NCBI GenBank assembly: GCA_025351875.1
Contig: JANXVA010000410.1
Coordinates: 1-43,098, forward strand
Source of the DNA: Myxococcales bacterium
GTDB lineage: Bacteria; Myxococcota_A; Polyangia; Polyangiales; Polyangiaceae
Direction of reading: 5' to 3'
Length of the DNA: 43,098 nt
A program made the translations under genes and the position numbers. Below, piece after piece: positions 33,130-41,613 of this stretch; the stretch's first letter is position 1, and the number at the start of each line of letters is the position of its first letter. The notes below the pieces were generated by a model. That model worked only from the letters and a program-made list of their open reading frames with translations, was not told the DNA's origin and did no database searches.

Positions 33130-34185
33130 CTACTTGCAGCTGTTGTCGATGCAGCTGAGGCCGCCGCTGCAGTCCGCGGGATTCTGGCACTGCGCGCTCG
33201 CCTCGGCTGCCGTCCGGCACACGAGGTCCTTCGCGCAGTAGCCGATGCGGTTGTCGATCGTCCGGCAGTACGCGTCGCCCTGCGCCGTCGAGCACGTGTA
33301 CTTGCAGAACCCGCCGAGGCATTTTCTCGGCGCGCCGGTGCCCGCGCACTGCGAGTCGTCGGTGCAGTTCGGCTTCGGCCGAGTGTCGACGACGCATGCG
33401 CCCTGGTCGCAGAAGTTTCCAGCGCCGCACTCGGGATCCGCGGCGCAGGCCTTCGCGCACTTGCCGGCGACGCACTGCGGAGTCTCACCGCCGCACTGCT
33501 GATCGGTCGAGCAGCCGCTGCCCGAGCCGGTCGGCTTGCACACGGTCTTGTCACAGGTGAAGCCCGCCGCGCACGGAGCCGCCGCGCAGCTCGCGAGGCA
33601 CTGGCCGTCGGCGCAGACCTTCCCGCTGTCGCACTCGCTCGAGAACTTGCAGGTGTTCGTGGGGGCCGTGCACGAGCCCGCGACACACGCCTGGCCCGAG
33701 GCACAGTCGGTCGCGGCCGTCGCCGTCGTGCACGGGCACGGGCCTGCCGAGCCACCACACGCCTCGCACGAACCCGCAACGCATGCCTTGCCGTCGCCGC
33801 AGTCGCTCTTCGTCGTGCAGTCCTTCTTCGCTCCGGGGTCCACGGTCGGCGCCGCGCAGAGTCCAGCCTTGCAGACCTCGCCCTTCGCGCACGGCACTGC
33901 GTCCGAGCACGCCGTCGTGCAGCCGCTCGCGGTGCAGACCGAGCCCGAGGGGCAGCTCGATGCGCCCGTGCATGCCGCATGGGTGGGAGGCGCGACGCCG
34001 GAGCAGCCGTACGCATCGCACTGGTAGCAGCCGGCGGCGTCGCAGTAGTACCGGTCGTCGCCTCCCGACCCGCACCCAGCCCACGCCACTGCACCGACCG
34101 CCGTGAGCACGGCGACGACCGCTGTCCGCTTCGTCAGGATCGCGTCGAGGGAGCGGAGGGGGGCGGTGAGGAAGCGAGACATCAT
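33130..34185 (-). CDS. Cys-rich multi-repeat lipoprotein
   Basis: 351 residues from ATG 34185 (GGAGG nine bases upstream; a second ATG follows directly). Signal with AWAGC (lipid Cys about 38) and then about 50 cysteines in eight or more short repeats of the form C-x(4-6)-DC-x-x-G-x-x-C-x-x-G-x-C, such as KSDCGDGKACVAGSC, TDCASGQACVAGSC and SECDSGKVCADGQC. The pattern resembles the Dickkopf/EGF-like Cys knot repeats that are frequent in myxobacterial surface lipoproteins. The frame is open upstream to about 35277, but that part is antisense to skp/lpxD. No enzyme motif; probably an adhesive or structural surface protein. Confidence 0.85.
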   Translation of the reverse strand: MMSRFLTAPLRSLDAILTKRTAVVAVLTAVGAVAWAGCGSGGDDRYYCDAAGCYQCDAYGCSGVAPPTHAACTGASSCPSGSVCTASGCTTACSDAVPCAKGEVCKAGLCAAPTVDPGAKKDCTTKSDCGDGKACVAGSCEACGGSAGPCPCTTATAATDCASGQACVAGSCTAPTNTCKFSSECDSGKVCADGQCLASCAAAPCAAGFTCDKTVCKPTGSGSGCSTDQQCGGETPQCVAGKCAKACAADPECGAGNFCDQGACVVDTRPKPNCTDDSQCAGTGAPRKCLGGFCKYTCSTAQGDAYCRTIDNRIGYCAKDLVCRTAAEASAQCQNPADCSGGLSCIDNSCK

Positions 34186-34425
34186 GATCGAGGACCTCCG
34201 AGGTACGGCTACAGCGCGGACAGTATCCACATCGCGTGCCATCGGGTCCACGCCGGCGGAGCCCCCGATTTGCCGATTAAACGGGGGGCTGCGGCCGAGC
34301 GGGGCGTGAACCGTAGGACGGGATTGCCGGGTCGGGTGTAAACCGGCGTTCTCGTTCGGATGTCCCTGGAAAGGCTCCGAGGCGCGGACCTTGACCCTGG
34401 GCGCCGCATTCGGTACCTCGCCCCC

Positions 34426-34995
34426 ATGACTCGCCACCGTTTGGTCTCGGCTTTCGTCTCCTTTGTGTCCGGCGCAATCGCCGTCGCGTGCCTCCTCTGG
34501 TCCGGCGCTGCGTCCGCGCAGACCAAGGTGGGCGTCATCGACGTCCAGCGCGCCGTCGCCAGCACGGAGGACGGGCTCCGCGCGCAGGCCACGCTGAAGA
34601 AGCTCTTCGACAACCGCCAGCAGGAGCTCAACAAGAAGCAGACGGATCTCCAGCGCCAGCGCGAGGACATCGACAAGCAGGCGAAGGTGCTGCCGAAGGA
34701 CGCGCTCACGAAGCGCATCGACGAGTGGCAGAAGCAGATGATGGATCTCCAGGCGATCTTCCTCGAGTACAACAAGGAGCTCGAGAAGAAGCAGAAGGAG
34801 CTCACGGATCCGGTCTTCGGAAAGATCCTCGAGATCGTGAAGCGCATCGCGAGCAGCGAGAACATCGACCTCGTCCTCGACAAGGCGACCGTCGCCTACG
34901 TGCGTACGGACCTCGATCTCACGGACAAGGCCATCCAGATGTACAACAGCGGCGCCGGTGGCGGCGCCGGCCCGGCGCCCGCTCCGAAGAAGTAA
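34426..34995 (+). CDS. skp: Skp/OmpH-family periplasmic chaperone
   Basis: From ATG 34426, 189 residues. A signal peptide ends AASA at about 33 and the mature protein starts with the OmpH family strand KVGVIDVQRAVASTEDG. A long charged coiled coil follows (about 55-120: DNRQQELNKKQTDLQRQRED and EKKQKELTDPV), then IDLVLDKATVAYV, the closing family element. Skp binds unfolded outer-membrane proteins in the periplasm. An ATG at 34360 would add 22 residues before the signal and is unlikely. The usual upstream bamA is not within the preceding sequence here. First gene of the skp-lpxD-fabZ-lpxA unit. Confidence 0.93.
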   Translation: MTRHRLVSAFVSFVSGAIAVACLLWSGAASAQTKVGVIDVQRAVASTEDGLRAQATLKKLFDNRQQELNKKQTDLQRQREDIDKQAKVLPKDALTKRIDEWQKQMMDLQAIFLEYNKELEKKQKELTDPVFGKILEIVKRIASSENIDLVLDKATVAYVRTDLDLTDKAIQMYNSGAGGGAGPAPAPKK

Positions 34996-35007
34996 CGGAA
35001 CGCACGC

Positions 35008-36033
35008 ATGACCCCGAGCGGTATCCCGCTCTCGCCGCGCTCCCTGAGGGACTTCGTCGAGCGCCATGGCGGCGTGACGATGAGGGGCGCGCACGGCGTC
35101 GTGCGTCGGCTCGTGCCCGTGAGCAAGGCCGGCCCTGGCGACCTCGCGCCTCTGCTCAGCTCCCGCTACATCGAGCAAGCGACCGCGGCCGTTGCGCGTG
35201 GCGCGTTCCTCCTCGTCGATGCCGCGCTCGAGAACCGCGATGACGTCGCGGCCCTCCCGGGCTGGTTTCATCCCCATGCCGCGTGGGCGCTCGCCGAGCT
35301 GCTCGACCTAGGCGACTCCCCGGCCGACGCACCGATCCTCGGCGCGGACTGCAAGATCGGTCCGGGCGTGGTGCTCCTGCCGCGCGTGCGCATCGGGGCC
35401 CGCGTCACCATCGGAGCCGGCGCCATCATCGGAGAGGCGGGCTTCGGGTTCGCGCCGGGCCCGGGCGGGGCGATGCGCGCGATCCCTCATCTCGGCGGGG
35501 TGGTCATCGAGGACGACGTCCATATCGGTGCACTCTGCACGGTTTCCGCGGGTACGCTCGCGCCGACGATTCTCCGTCGAGGGGCGAAGCTCGACGCGCA
35601 GGTCCACGTGGGCCACAACTGCGAGATCGGCGAGGACACGATCATCGCTGCGCAGAGCGGGCTCGCGGGCTCGGTCATCGTCGGCCGCGGCGTCCTGATG
35701 GGCGGCCAGGTCGGTATCGCCGACCACGTCTCGATCGGCGACCACGCGCGCATCGCGGCGAAGAGCGGCGTCATCGGCGACGTCGCCGCAGGCGCCACCG
35801 TCGCCGGCTATCCCGCGGTCGAACGCCAGCGCTGGCTGCGCGGGCTCGCCGAGCTCTACAAGCTCGCGTCGGGTCGCGTCAGCAGCCTCCCGCCCTCGAG
35901 CGGCCGCCTGCGGGTGCCTACCTCTTCGGCGCCGCCGCCGGTCATGTCGGAGCGTGCCCCCGGCTCGGTGCGGCCCGAGGCCGTCATCCGCCGGTCCGAG
36001 CCGCCGCCCGCGCCGAAGGGCGACCGCCGATGA
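35008..36033 (+). CDS. lpxD: UDP-3-O-(3-hydroxyacyl)glucosamine N-acyltransferase
   Basis: 341 residues from ATG 35008, 12 bases after skp. The uridine-binding N-terminal region (about 10-105) precedes a left-handed beta-helix of hexapeptide repeats (about 108-265), including IGAGAIIGEAGFGF and the catalytic His in VHVGHNCEIG, then GQVGIADHVSIGDHARI. LpxD adds the N-linked 3-hydroxyacyl chain in lipid A synthesis in the cytoplasm, using acyl-ACP. The C-terminal end has an extra Pro/Ser/Arg-rich stretch of about 50 residues (SGRVSSLPPSSGR, then SERAPGSVRPEAV) not seen in typical LpxD; function unknown. Its stop overlaps fabZ (ATGA). Confidence 0.95.
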   Translation: MTPSGIPLSPRSLRDFVERHGGVTMRGAHGVVRRLVPVSKAGPGDLAPLLSSRYIEQATAAVARGAFLLVDAALENRDDVAALPGWFHPHAAWALAELLDLGDSPADAPILGADCKIGPGVVLLPRVRIGARVTIGAGAIIGEAGFGFAPGPGGAMRAIPHLGGVVIEDDVHIGALCTVSAGTLAPTILRRGAKLDAQVHVGHNCEIGEDTIIAAQSGLAGSVIVGRGVLMGGQVGIADHVSIGDHARIAAKSGVIGDVAAGATVAGYPAVERQRWLRGLAELYKLASGRVSSLPPSSGRLRVPTSSAPPPVMSERAPGSVRPEAVIRRSEPPPAPKGDRR

Positions 36034-36482
36034 CCAAGAACGAGCTCGACATCGATCGGATCTTGCAGATCCTCCCTCACCGGTGGCCCTTCGTCATGGT
36101 CGACCGCGTCACCGAGGTCGTCCCCAACGAGCTCATTCGTGGGCACAAGAGCGTGAGCTTCAACGAGCCGTGGTTCCTCGGGCACTTCCCCCGGAACCCG
36201 ATCATGCCTGGCGTCCTCGTCATCGAGGCCCTCGCGCAGATCGGCGGCATCCTCGCCTACGCGAGCGAGCCCTTCGACGAGGCGAAGAGCCTTCTCTACT
36301 TCCTCGGCATCGACAAGGCGAAGTTCCGGAGGCCCGTGGTGCCGGGCGACCGCCTCGACCTCGAGGTCACGGTGGTTCACCACCGCATGAACGTGTGGAA
36401 GCTCAAGGGCGAGGCGAGTGTCGACGGCACGTTGTGCGCGCAGGGAGAGCTGCTCGCGAGCGTCGTCGATCGGGAGGGCTGA
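36030..36482 (+). CDS. fabZ: 3-hydroxyacyl-[ACP] dehydratase FabZ
   Basis: 150 residues from ATG 36030, which overlaps the lpxD stop. The hot-dog fold is shown by ILQILPHRWPFVMVDRV, the catalytic His in FLGHFPRNPIMPGVLVIEAL with the catalytic Glu in the same motif, and FLGIDKAKFRRPVVPGDRL. FabZ dehydrates 3-hydroxyacyl-ACP in fatty acid elongation, and shares the substrate pool used by LpxA and LpxD; genes lpxD-fabZ-lpxA are a conserved order in Gram-negatives. Length is normal. Confidence 0.97.
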   Translation: MTKNELDIDRILQILPHRWPFVMVDRVTEVVPNELIRGHKSVSFNEPWFLGHFPRNPIMPGVLVIEALAQIGGILAYASEPFDEAKSLLYFLGIDKAKFRRPVVPGDRLDLEVTVVHHRMNVWKLKGEASVDGTLCAQGELLASVVDREG

Positions 36483-36486
36483 GCGA

Positions 36487-37284
36487 GTGAGCACACGCGC
36501 GCGCCCTGACCCACGCATTCACCCGACCGCGGTCGTCGACTCGCGCGCCGAGCTCGCGGCCGACGTCGAGGTGGGGCCGTACTGCGTGGTCGGTCCGGGC
36601 GTACGCATCGCGGACGGGTCGCGCCTGCTCGGCCACGTAGTCGTCAGTGGACCCACACAGATCGGTACCAACAACGTCTTCCACCCTTTCTCGGTGATCG
36701 GGGGCGAGCCCCAGATCCGCAAGGGGGCCCTCGGCCACGACGGGCGCTCGTCGCTCGTCATCGGCGCGGACAACGTCTTTCGGGAGCACGTCACGGTCAA
36801 CCGCTCGAGCGGTGACCTGCCCACCACGGTCGGCGCGAAGAACCTCTTCATGGCAGGCGCACACGTCGCGCACGATGTAACCCTCGGCTCTCACTGCGTC
36901 GTTGCCAATGCGGTCCAACTTGCCGGTCACGCCGTCGTCGAGGACTGGGTCACGTTCGGCGGGCTCTCCGGCGTCGCGCAGTTCATTCGCGTCGGGCAGA
37001 GCGCGTTCGTCGCCGCGGGGGCCATGTGCGAGCGTGACGTCCCGCCCTTCGTGATCGTTCAGGGCGACCGCGCGCGTGTGCGAGCGCTCAACGTGGTGGG
37101 TCTCGAACGACGGGGTGTCCCCCTCGATTCGATCGCATGTCTGAAGAGAGCGTTCGCACGCACATTCGTACGAGGGCGCGGTGGGGTCAGCTTCGACGAC
37201 GCCGTACGCGACCTCGATCGGAGCGATCCGCTCGTGATGGCGCTTGCGCGCGCCCTCTCGGGAACCCGCGGCGACCCGGGTTAG
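36487..37284 (+). CDS. lpxA: UDP-N-acetylglucosamine O-acyltransferase LpxA
   Basis: 265 residues from GTG 36487, four bases after fabZ. Left-handed beta-helix built on hexapeptide repeats (about 8-185): IHPTAVVDSRAELAADVEVG, HPFSVIGGEPQ, EHVTVNRSSGD, and MAGAHVAHDVTLG with the catalytic His. The LAGHAVVEDWVTFGGLSGVA and FIRVGQSAFVAAG stretches are typical. The C-terminal helical part (about 190-265) is short and binds the acyl carrier protein. It catalyses the first step of lipid A synthesis. lpxB and lpxI are not in view; a signalling gene follows instead. Several GACCCG/CGGGTC blocks lie just after the stop. Confidence 0.95.
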   Translation: MSTRARPDPRIHPTAVVDSRAELAADVEVGPYCVVGPGVRIADGSRLLGHVVVSGPTQIGTNNVFHPFSVIGGEPQIRKGALGHDGRSSLVIGADNVFREHVTVNRSSGDLPTTVGAKNLFMAGAHVAHDVTLGSHCVVANAVQLAGHAVVEDWVTFGGLSGVAQFIRVGQSAFVAAGAMCERDVPPFVIVQGDRARVRALNVVGLERRGVPLDSIACLKRAFARTFVRGRGGVSFDDAVRDLDRSDPLVMALARALSGTRGDPG

Positions 37285-37305
37285 ACCGCGGGTCGCAGCT
37301 GACAC

Positions 37306-37323
37306 CGGGTCGTGACTGACCCG
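37306..37323 (+). terminator. Hairpin downstream of lpxA with alternative pairing partners
   Basis: CGGGTC (37306-37311) and GACCCG (37318-37323) form a 6-bp stem with a 6-base loop. CGGGTC also occurs at 37289 and 37332, and GACCCG at 37273 inside the lpxA end, so other hairpins compete. It could be a terminator or attenuator before the next gene. Confidence 0.35.
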
Positions 37324-37365
37324 CCGTGTCGCGGGTCGCGCCATCGTGATTCCACGAAGTTGCGT

Positions 37366-39078
37366 ATGGCCCACCCGTTGCACTGCCTCGTCATCATGAC
37401 GATGGCCTTGCTCCAGCACGCGACCGTCCGCTTCCCCTCACCAACCCACAAGGGCGCAATTCTCCTCATCGAGGACGACGCGCCGCTCGCGCGAAGTCTG
37501 GTCCGTGTCATCAAGGCCGAAGGATACGAGGTCGTGCACGTGGAGAGCGCCGCGGCCGCGGTCGACCTCGTGAAGGGCCGCTCGTTCGACGTCGTCCTCT
37601 CCGACCTGAACCTCCCGGGTGCGTCCGGCGTCGACGTGCTCAACCTCGTGCGCGCCTACGACCCGGATGTGCCGCTCGTCCTGATGACCGGAGCTCCGAC
37701 GGTCCACACTGCGATCGAAGCGTGCAACCTCGGGGTCCTCGAGTACCTCGTCAAGCCGACGCCGCGCGACCAGCTCGCGCGCGTCCTCAGTCGGGCGACG
37801 AAGGCTCGTCGGCTGGCGCTGCATCGGCGCGAGGCGAGTGACTCCGCGCGAGACCAGGCCGCCAGCGACGACGCGAGCGCAAACACGGCTCGCTCGGAGG
37901 CGCCGACCGCCAGGCCGACGGTGAACTTCGCCGCGGTCGACACGCTCCCGGCCCCGGCCCCGGTCTCGGGCGTGCAGTCGTTCGTCGCGGTGCTCGCGAT
38001 CATCAACGAGAACGTGAGCGCGGAGCTCGGCCCCGTGCTCATCGTCGAGAGTCCGACGGTTCAGATGGCGGCGGTCGATGTTGCCGCCCTGGAGGCCGCG
38101 ACGGCGCTCGATACCGACGAGACACCGGCAAGGGCGCTTGCGGCGGTCGAGACCGGAGCGCTCGCAGACACTCCGGAGGTGATCCACGCCGTCGAGGCTG
38201 CGCCCGTCGATGCGTCGAGGGTCGAGCTTCCGTTCGTCGAGGTGCCGCTCGCCGCCGTGGCCCGCCCCCTCCCGCCGGCGAAGATCGCGCCGCGCACGAC
38301 GAAGCCTTTCCCGGGGATGGACCAGATTCTCCCCGGCGAGGCGCCCGGCGCTGCCCGCGCCATCTTCGACCGCGCGATGACGACGCTCGATGTCGAGCTC
38401 GAGCCGATCGCCGATGCGAAGTCGAAGAAGCTCCTCGGCTTCGCCGCCCGCATGCGCTCGGACGAGGAAACGCTCACGACCGACTCCGCGCTCGTCGTGA
38501 TGGCCACCCGGCTCGACCGGCTCGAGGAGCTGCGGCGTCGCGTCCGCGACCTCGCAGTTCGGGCCTTCGCAGATGCACCGCAAGACGCGCTCCTCTTCGT
38601 CGACGTGCACCCGAGCGATCTCCTCGACGGGGACCTCTACTCGCCTGAGCCGCCCCTCGCGCGGATCGCCGAGCGCGTCGTGCTGCAGGTCCGTGCGCGC
38701 GGCCTCGCGATGGCCGACCTCAGCGCGCGCGCCAGCGTGCTCAGGTTCGTCGGCTTCCGTCTCGCCATCGCCGACCTCGATGCCGGTCAGGCGTGCCTCG
38801 CGCAGATCGCCGATCTAGCGCCGGAGTTCGTGAAGATCGATGCGCGCCTCGTGAAGGGGCTCGACGGCTCGCTCGGGCGTCGCCGTCTCGTCAGTGCGCT
38901 CGTTTCGATGTGCCGCTCGCTCGACGCGGTGTCGATCGCCGAGGGCGTGTCGACGGCCGAGGAGCGCGAGGCGCTCCTCGCCGCCGGGTGCAACGTGGTG
39001 CAGGGCGCGATCGCCGCCCGCCACGCTCCTCCGTCGACGCGCCGCCGCGCGATGAACACGATGCGCAAACAGGGCTGA
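37366..39078 (+). CDS. Response regulator with degenerate EAL domain
   Basis: 570 residues from ATG 37366, where codon bias begins; ATG 37396 and 37402 are alternatives. The receiver domain (about 30-150) is complete: LLIEDDAPLARS, phosphoacceptor Asp in VVLSDLNLPG, LMTGAPTV and the Lys in YLVKPTP. A Val/Ala-rich linker of about 170 residues (165-330) leads to an EAL-fold domain (about 335-555). The motifs are degraded: the EAL triplet reads AAR (LLGFAARMR), the DDFG loop reads DLDAG, and the last metal Glu in EGVE reads Ser (EGVST). Hence it is unlikely to cut cyclic di-GMP, but may bind it or act as a scaffold. It lies 82 bases after lpxA. Confidence 0.88.
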   Translation: MAHPLHCLVIMTMALLQHATVRFPSPTHKGAILLIEDDAPLARSLVRVIKAEGYEVVHVESAAAAVDLVKGRSFDVVLSDLNLPGASGVDVLNLVRAYDPDVPLVLMTGAPTVHTAIEACNLGVLEYLVKPTPRDQLARVLSRATKARRLALHRREASDSARDQAASDDASANTARSEAPTARPTVNFAAVDTLPAPAPVSGVQSFVAVLAIINENVSAELGPVLIVESPTVQMAAVDVAALEAATALDTDETPARALAAVETGALADTPEVIHAVEAAPVDASRVELPFVEVPLAAVARPLPPAKIAPRTTKPFPGMDQILPGEAPGAARAIFDRAMTTLDVELEPIADAKSKKLLGFAARMRSDEETLTTDSALVVMATRLDRLEELRRRVRDLAVRAFADAPQDALLFVDVHPSDLLDGDLYSPEPPLARIAERVVLQVRARGLAMADLSARASVLRFVGFRLAIADLDAGQACLAQIADLAPEFVKIDARLVKGLDGSLGRRRLVSALVSMCRSLDAVSIAEGVSTAEEREALLAAGCNVVQGAIAARHAPPSTRRRAMNTMRKQG

Positions 39079-39109
39079 GCGCTGGGAGCGCAACGACCGA
39101 GCGGACTAG

Positions 39110-39133
39110 GTCTGAGCGCTTCCGCGCTCAGAC
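39110..39133. terminator. Strong hairpin terminator spanning the AKR stop codon
   Basis: GTCTGAGCGC-TTCC-GCGCTCAGAC is a perfect 10-bp stem with a 4-base loop. The 3' arm contains the stop (39128-39130) of the aldo/keto reductase gene. It lies between convergent genes and probably terminates both. Confidence 0.7.
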
Positions 39134-39973
39134 GAAGGGCATCTTCGACTTGGGCGGCGCCAGCGGGAATGCCGCGTCGATGGTGTCGAGCTCCGCGCGT
39201 GTCAGCACGAGGTCTCCAGCTCCTGCGAGCTGGTTCACGTGATCCGCGCGCGCCGACTTGGGGATCACGAACGTCGACGGGCGCCGCGCGAGAAACGCGA
39301 GTGCCACCGCACGCGCGCTCACGCCATGCGCGTTCGCGATGCCTTCGAGGACGTCACCCCTCCAGCTCCCGCGGCTCGGGAACTGACCCGACCCGAGTGG
39401 GCTGTAGGCGACGAACGCGATCCCGTGGCGTTCACAGACCGGCTGGAGGACGTGCTCCGCGTCGCGCTCCGTCAGGTTGTAGAGCACCTGATTGCAGGCG
39501 ACGACCCCGACACCCGCGATCTCGACCGCGCGCTCGACGTCGGCGACGTCGAAGTTCGAGAGGCCCCACGCGAGGATCTTTCCCTCCTTCTTGAGCTCCT
39601 CGAAGGCGCGCACGGTCTCTTCGAGGGGCTGCGCGCCTCGCCAGTGGAGGAGAAAGAGGTCGAGGCGATCGGTACGGAGGCGTCGCAGGCTCTTCTCGCA
39701 CGCGAGCAGTGTTCCCGCATAGGTCGCGTGGTCGGGGTGAATCTTCGACGCGAGGAAGGCGGCGCCGCGGTAGCCGGCGATGGCCTCACCCACGAGCTCC
39801 TCGACGCTGCCACGACCGTAGATCTCTGCGGTGTCGATGTGGACGAGACCGAGGTCGATCGCGCGACGAATCGCGAGGATCGCGCTCTCACGATCATTGC
39901 CCTCCATCTGCCACGTGCCGAGCCCGACGACAGGCACGCGACGTCCGAGCGGTCCGAACTGCCGCAGCTCCAC
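39128..39973 (-). CDS. Aldo/keto reductase
   Basis: 281 residues from GTG 39973. The TIM barrel is plain: VPVVGLGTWQME, the catalytic tetrad Asp and Tyr in HIDTAEIYGRG, Lys in LASKIHPD and His in LFLLHWRG. GLSNFDVADVERAVE, CNQVLYNL, AYSPLGSGQF and the NADPH site PKSARADHVNQL complete the family. It reduces aldehydes or ketones, or a sugar-derived carbonyl, in the cytoplasm with NADPH; no specific substrate is evident. Long frames reading further upstream are rejected because the family N-terminus starts at MELRQFGP. It follows the M23 peptidase gene by 34 bases, so it may be last in that transcript. Confidence 0.94.
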   Translation of the reverse strand: MELRQFGPLGRRVPVVGLGTWQMEGNDRESAILAIRRAIDLGLVHIDTAEIYGRGSVEELVGEAIAGYRGAAFLASKIHPDHATYAGTLLACEKSLRRLRTDRLDLFLLHWRGAQPLEETVRAFEELKKEGKILAWGLSNFDVADVERAVEIAGVGVVACNQVLYNLTERDAEHVLQPVCERHGIAFVAYSPLGSGQFPSRGSWRGDVLEGIANAHGVSARAVALAFLARRPSTFVIPKSARADHVNQLAGAGDLVLTRAELDTIDAAFPLAPPKSKMPFV

Positions 39974-40007
39974 TTCCCGAGGGTAACAGTCTGCGCCGCG
40001 TCGCGCT

Positions 40008-40946
40008 TCAGCGAGCGCGGCGCTTCTGACGGCGGGCGAACGCCATGGCGAGGGCGGCGAGCGCGAGCACGGCACCAAACGAGGCTGGCGGGGGCGAGGA
40101 ACCCGTGGCGGCGCACCCACCGTCGTCCGCGGCGGGAGCCGGCTCCGGCGCCGTCGTGACGGGAGCCGCCTGGACCGTCGGCGGAGCTGCGGGCGGCGGC
40201 GCCACGGGAGGCGGCGCGGCATCCGGAAGGTCGAGGCCCTGGAGCGTCTCGTAGGACTTCACGAGCGAGAGGTACCCGGGCACGTAGACCGACCCCACGC
40301 CCGCGACGTTCTGCCGGATGTTGAAGTGGAGATGAACCGTCGTTGCGCTGCCGCCGAACTGGTTCGAGACCTTGCCCATCGGATCGCCGCGCTTCACCTG
40401 CTGGCCTTCCTTCACTGCAACGTCCTGCATGTGGAGGTAGTCGAAGCGCGTGCCGTCGGCCGTCGTGAGGTAGACGGAGTAGCTGCCGACGCTCGTGATC
40501 GTTCCGTCGGCGACGGCGACCGTCGCGTGCACGCCCGGCTTGCACGAGGCGGCGCGGATGTCCTGGCCCTGATGGCCGTGGCCACCGGGACACATCGGCA
40601 TGTCCCAGTCCCGCGTCTCGCAGTAGTTGTCATGCCAGGGATAGGAGAAATTCTCCTTGTCGCACTGGCCGCCGGTGCCCTCGTTGCCGCCGTGGCCCCA
40701 GACCTGCGAGTTCGCGAAGGCCGGTCCGCTCTCGATGGGGAAGCGCATGCCGGGCGCGTAGACGTTCATGTCGACGCGACCCTTGCCGGAGTCCGGGACG
40801 AGCTGGCCGGGCGGGTCATAGGTGAACGTGCCGGCGTCAGCGACGCTGGCGTCGGCGGCGCCGCCGTCGGCTGCGCTCGCGAGGGCGGTGGTGCCCAGCG
40901 CGGCCGCCACGACTGCGATCGCGACGAGTGCGTTGCGCGGGCTCAT
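40008..40946 (-). CDS. Secreted M23 peptidase with MYXO-CTERM-like sorting tail
   Basis: From ATG 40946, 312 residues. A signal peptide (about 1-26) precedes an Ala/Asp linker, then an M23 LytM-type domain (about 65-230). GHGHQGQDIRA gives the first metal motif HxxxD and LHFNIRQ the final HxH motif (VHLHF), while GTRFDYLHMQD holds the catalytic His. The domain cuts peptidoglycan cross-links. After a Pro/Ala linker (about 240-275) the tail has a CAATGSSPPP segment, a TM run (SFGAVLALAALAMAFA) and RRQKRRAR, the layout of MYXO-CTERM sorting signals. It starts within the preceding lipoprotein's stop (ATGA), so both act together. Confidence 0.88.
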   Translation of the reverse strand: MSPRNALVAIAVVAAALGTTALASAADGGAADASVADAGTFTYDPPGQLVPDSGKGRVDMNVYAPGMRFPIESGPAFANSQVWGHGGNEGTGGQCDKENFSYPWHDNYCETRDWDMPMCPGGHGHQGQDIRAASCKPGVHATVAVADGTITSVGSYSVYLTTADGTRFDYLHMQDVAVKEGQQVKRGDPMGKVSNQFGGSATTVHLHFNIRQNVAGVGSVYVPGYLSLVKSYETLQGLDLPDAAPPPVAPPPAAPPTVQAAPVTTAPEPAPAADDGGCAATGSSPPPASFGAVLALAALAMAFARRQKRRAR

Positions 40947-41566
40947 CGGCCCGACCCTCCGACGAAGCTGAGCTGCGCGACCACCGAGAGAAGGAAGTCT
41001 TCGCTCTGGCAGCGGAGATCCGTGTGCTCGCTGCACTCGACGTCGACGCTGTAGGCGGTGCCGTTCTCGATCCACGACGCGGTGCGGACGCCTTCGTTGA
41101 TCGTCACGAAGCCGCGGACGTTCGCGCCGCGTGCGAGGTCGCGGGTGCCAACCTGCGGGTCGACCGTCTCGTAACGATGGGCCGCGCGCGTGCCCTGGAT
41201 GCTCACGGTGGCGCGGGACGTCGCGCTCTCGACGCGACCAGTGAGCGCGAAGTACTCGCCCTCGACCACCAGCGTCGGCGTATCGAGGCGGAGATCCTTC
41301 GGCGCGAGGACGGGGACTGGCGAGCGTGAGACGAGCGCGCGGATCTCGCGATCGGTCTTGTCGCCGGTACGGGAGAGAGAGAGGAGCGCGCCGTCATCGG
41401 CGCTCGAGGCCGCGGGCCACGCCACCATGGGGCGAACGACGACCGACGTCGTCGACACCGCGGGTGCGTGCTCGTCGGTGCGCGTCGCAGATGTGTTCCC
41501 GTTGCACCCCACGAGGGCGAGCGCGCCGACAGTGATCGAGAGGAGCGCAAAGACGGGCGTTCTCAT
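40943..41566 (-). CDS. Lipoprotein of unknown function coupled to the M23 peptidase
   Basis: 207 residues, lipobox ALVGC with the Cys at 21. The rest (about 30-207) is largely beta-strand with a DTPTLVVEGEYFALTGRVES segment and a single late Cys pair (VECSEHTDLRC), likely one Ig- or jelly-roll-like domain. No catalytic residues. Its stop overlaps the peptidase start (ATGA at 40943-40946), so it may be a chaperone, inhibitor or substrate-targeting partner; that is inference. No family recognised. Confidence 0.83.
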   Translation of the reverse strand: MRTPVFALLSITVGALALVGCNGNTSATRTDEHAPAVSTTSVVVRPMVAWPAASSADDGALLSLSRTGDKTDREIRALVSRSPVPVLAPKDLRLDTPTLVVEGEYFALTGRVESATSRATVSIQGTRAAHRYETVDPQVGTRDLARGANVRGFVTINEGVRTASWIENGTAYSVDVECSEHTDLRCQSEDFLLSVVAQLSFVGGSGR

Positions 41567-41613
41567 GCGCCGATGGGCTTACGCAGGGAACGGGGTCGGA
41601 GCAAGTCTCCGTA

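Noticed and set aside
34186..34425. CCCCCG/CGGGGG hairpin at 34262-34287 upstream of skp
   Set aside because: Six bp with a 14-base loop and no T-tract; too weak to call a terminator or riboswitch.
34186..35277. Upstream extension of the Cys-rich lipoprotein frame to 715 codons
   Set aside because: The extension is antisense to skp and lpxD; signal peptide and ribosome binding site place the start at 34185.
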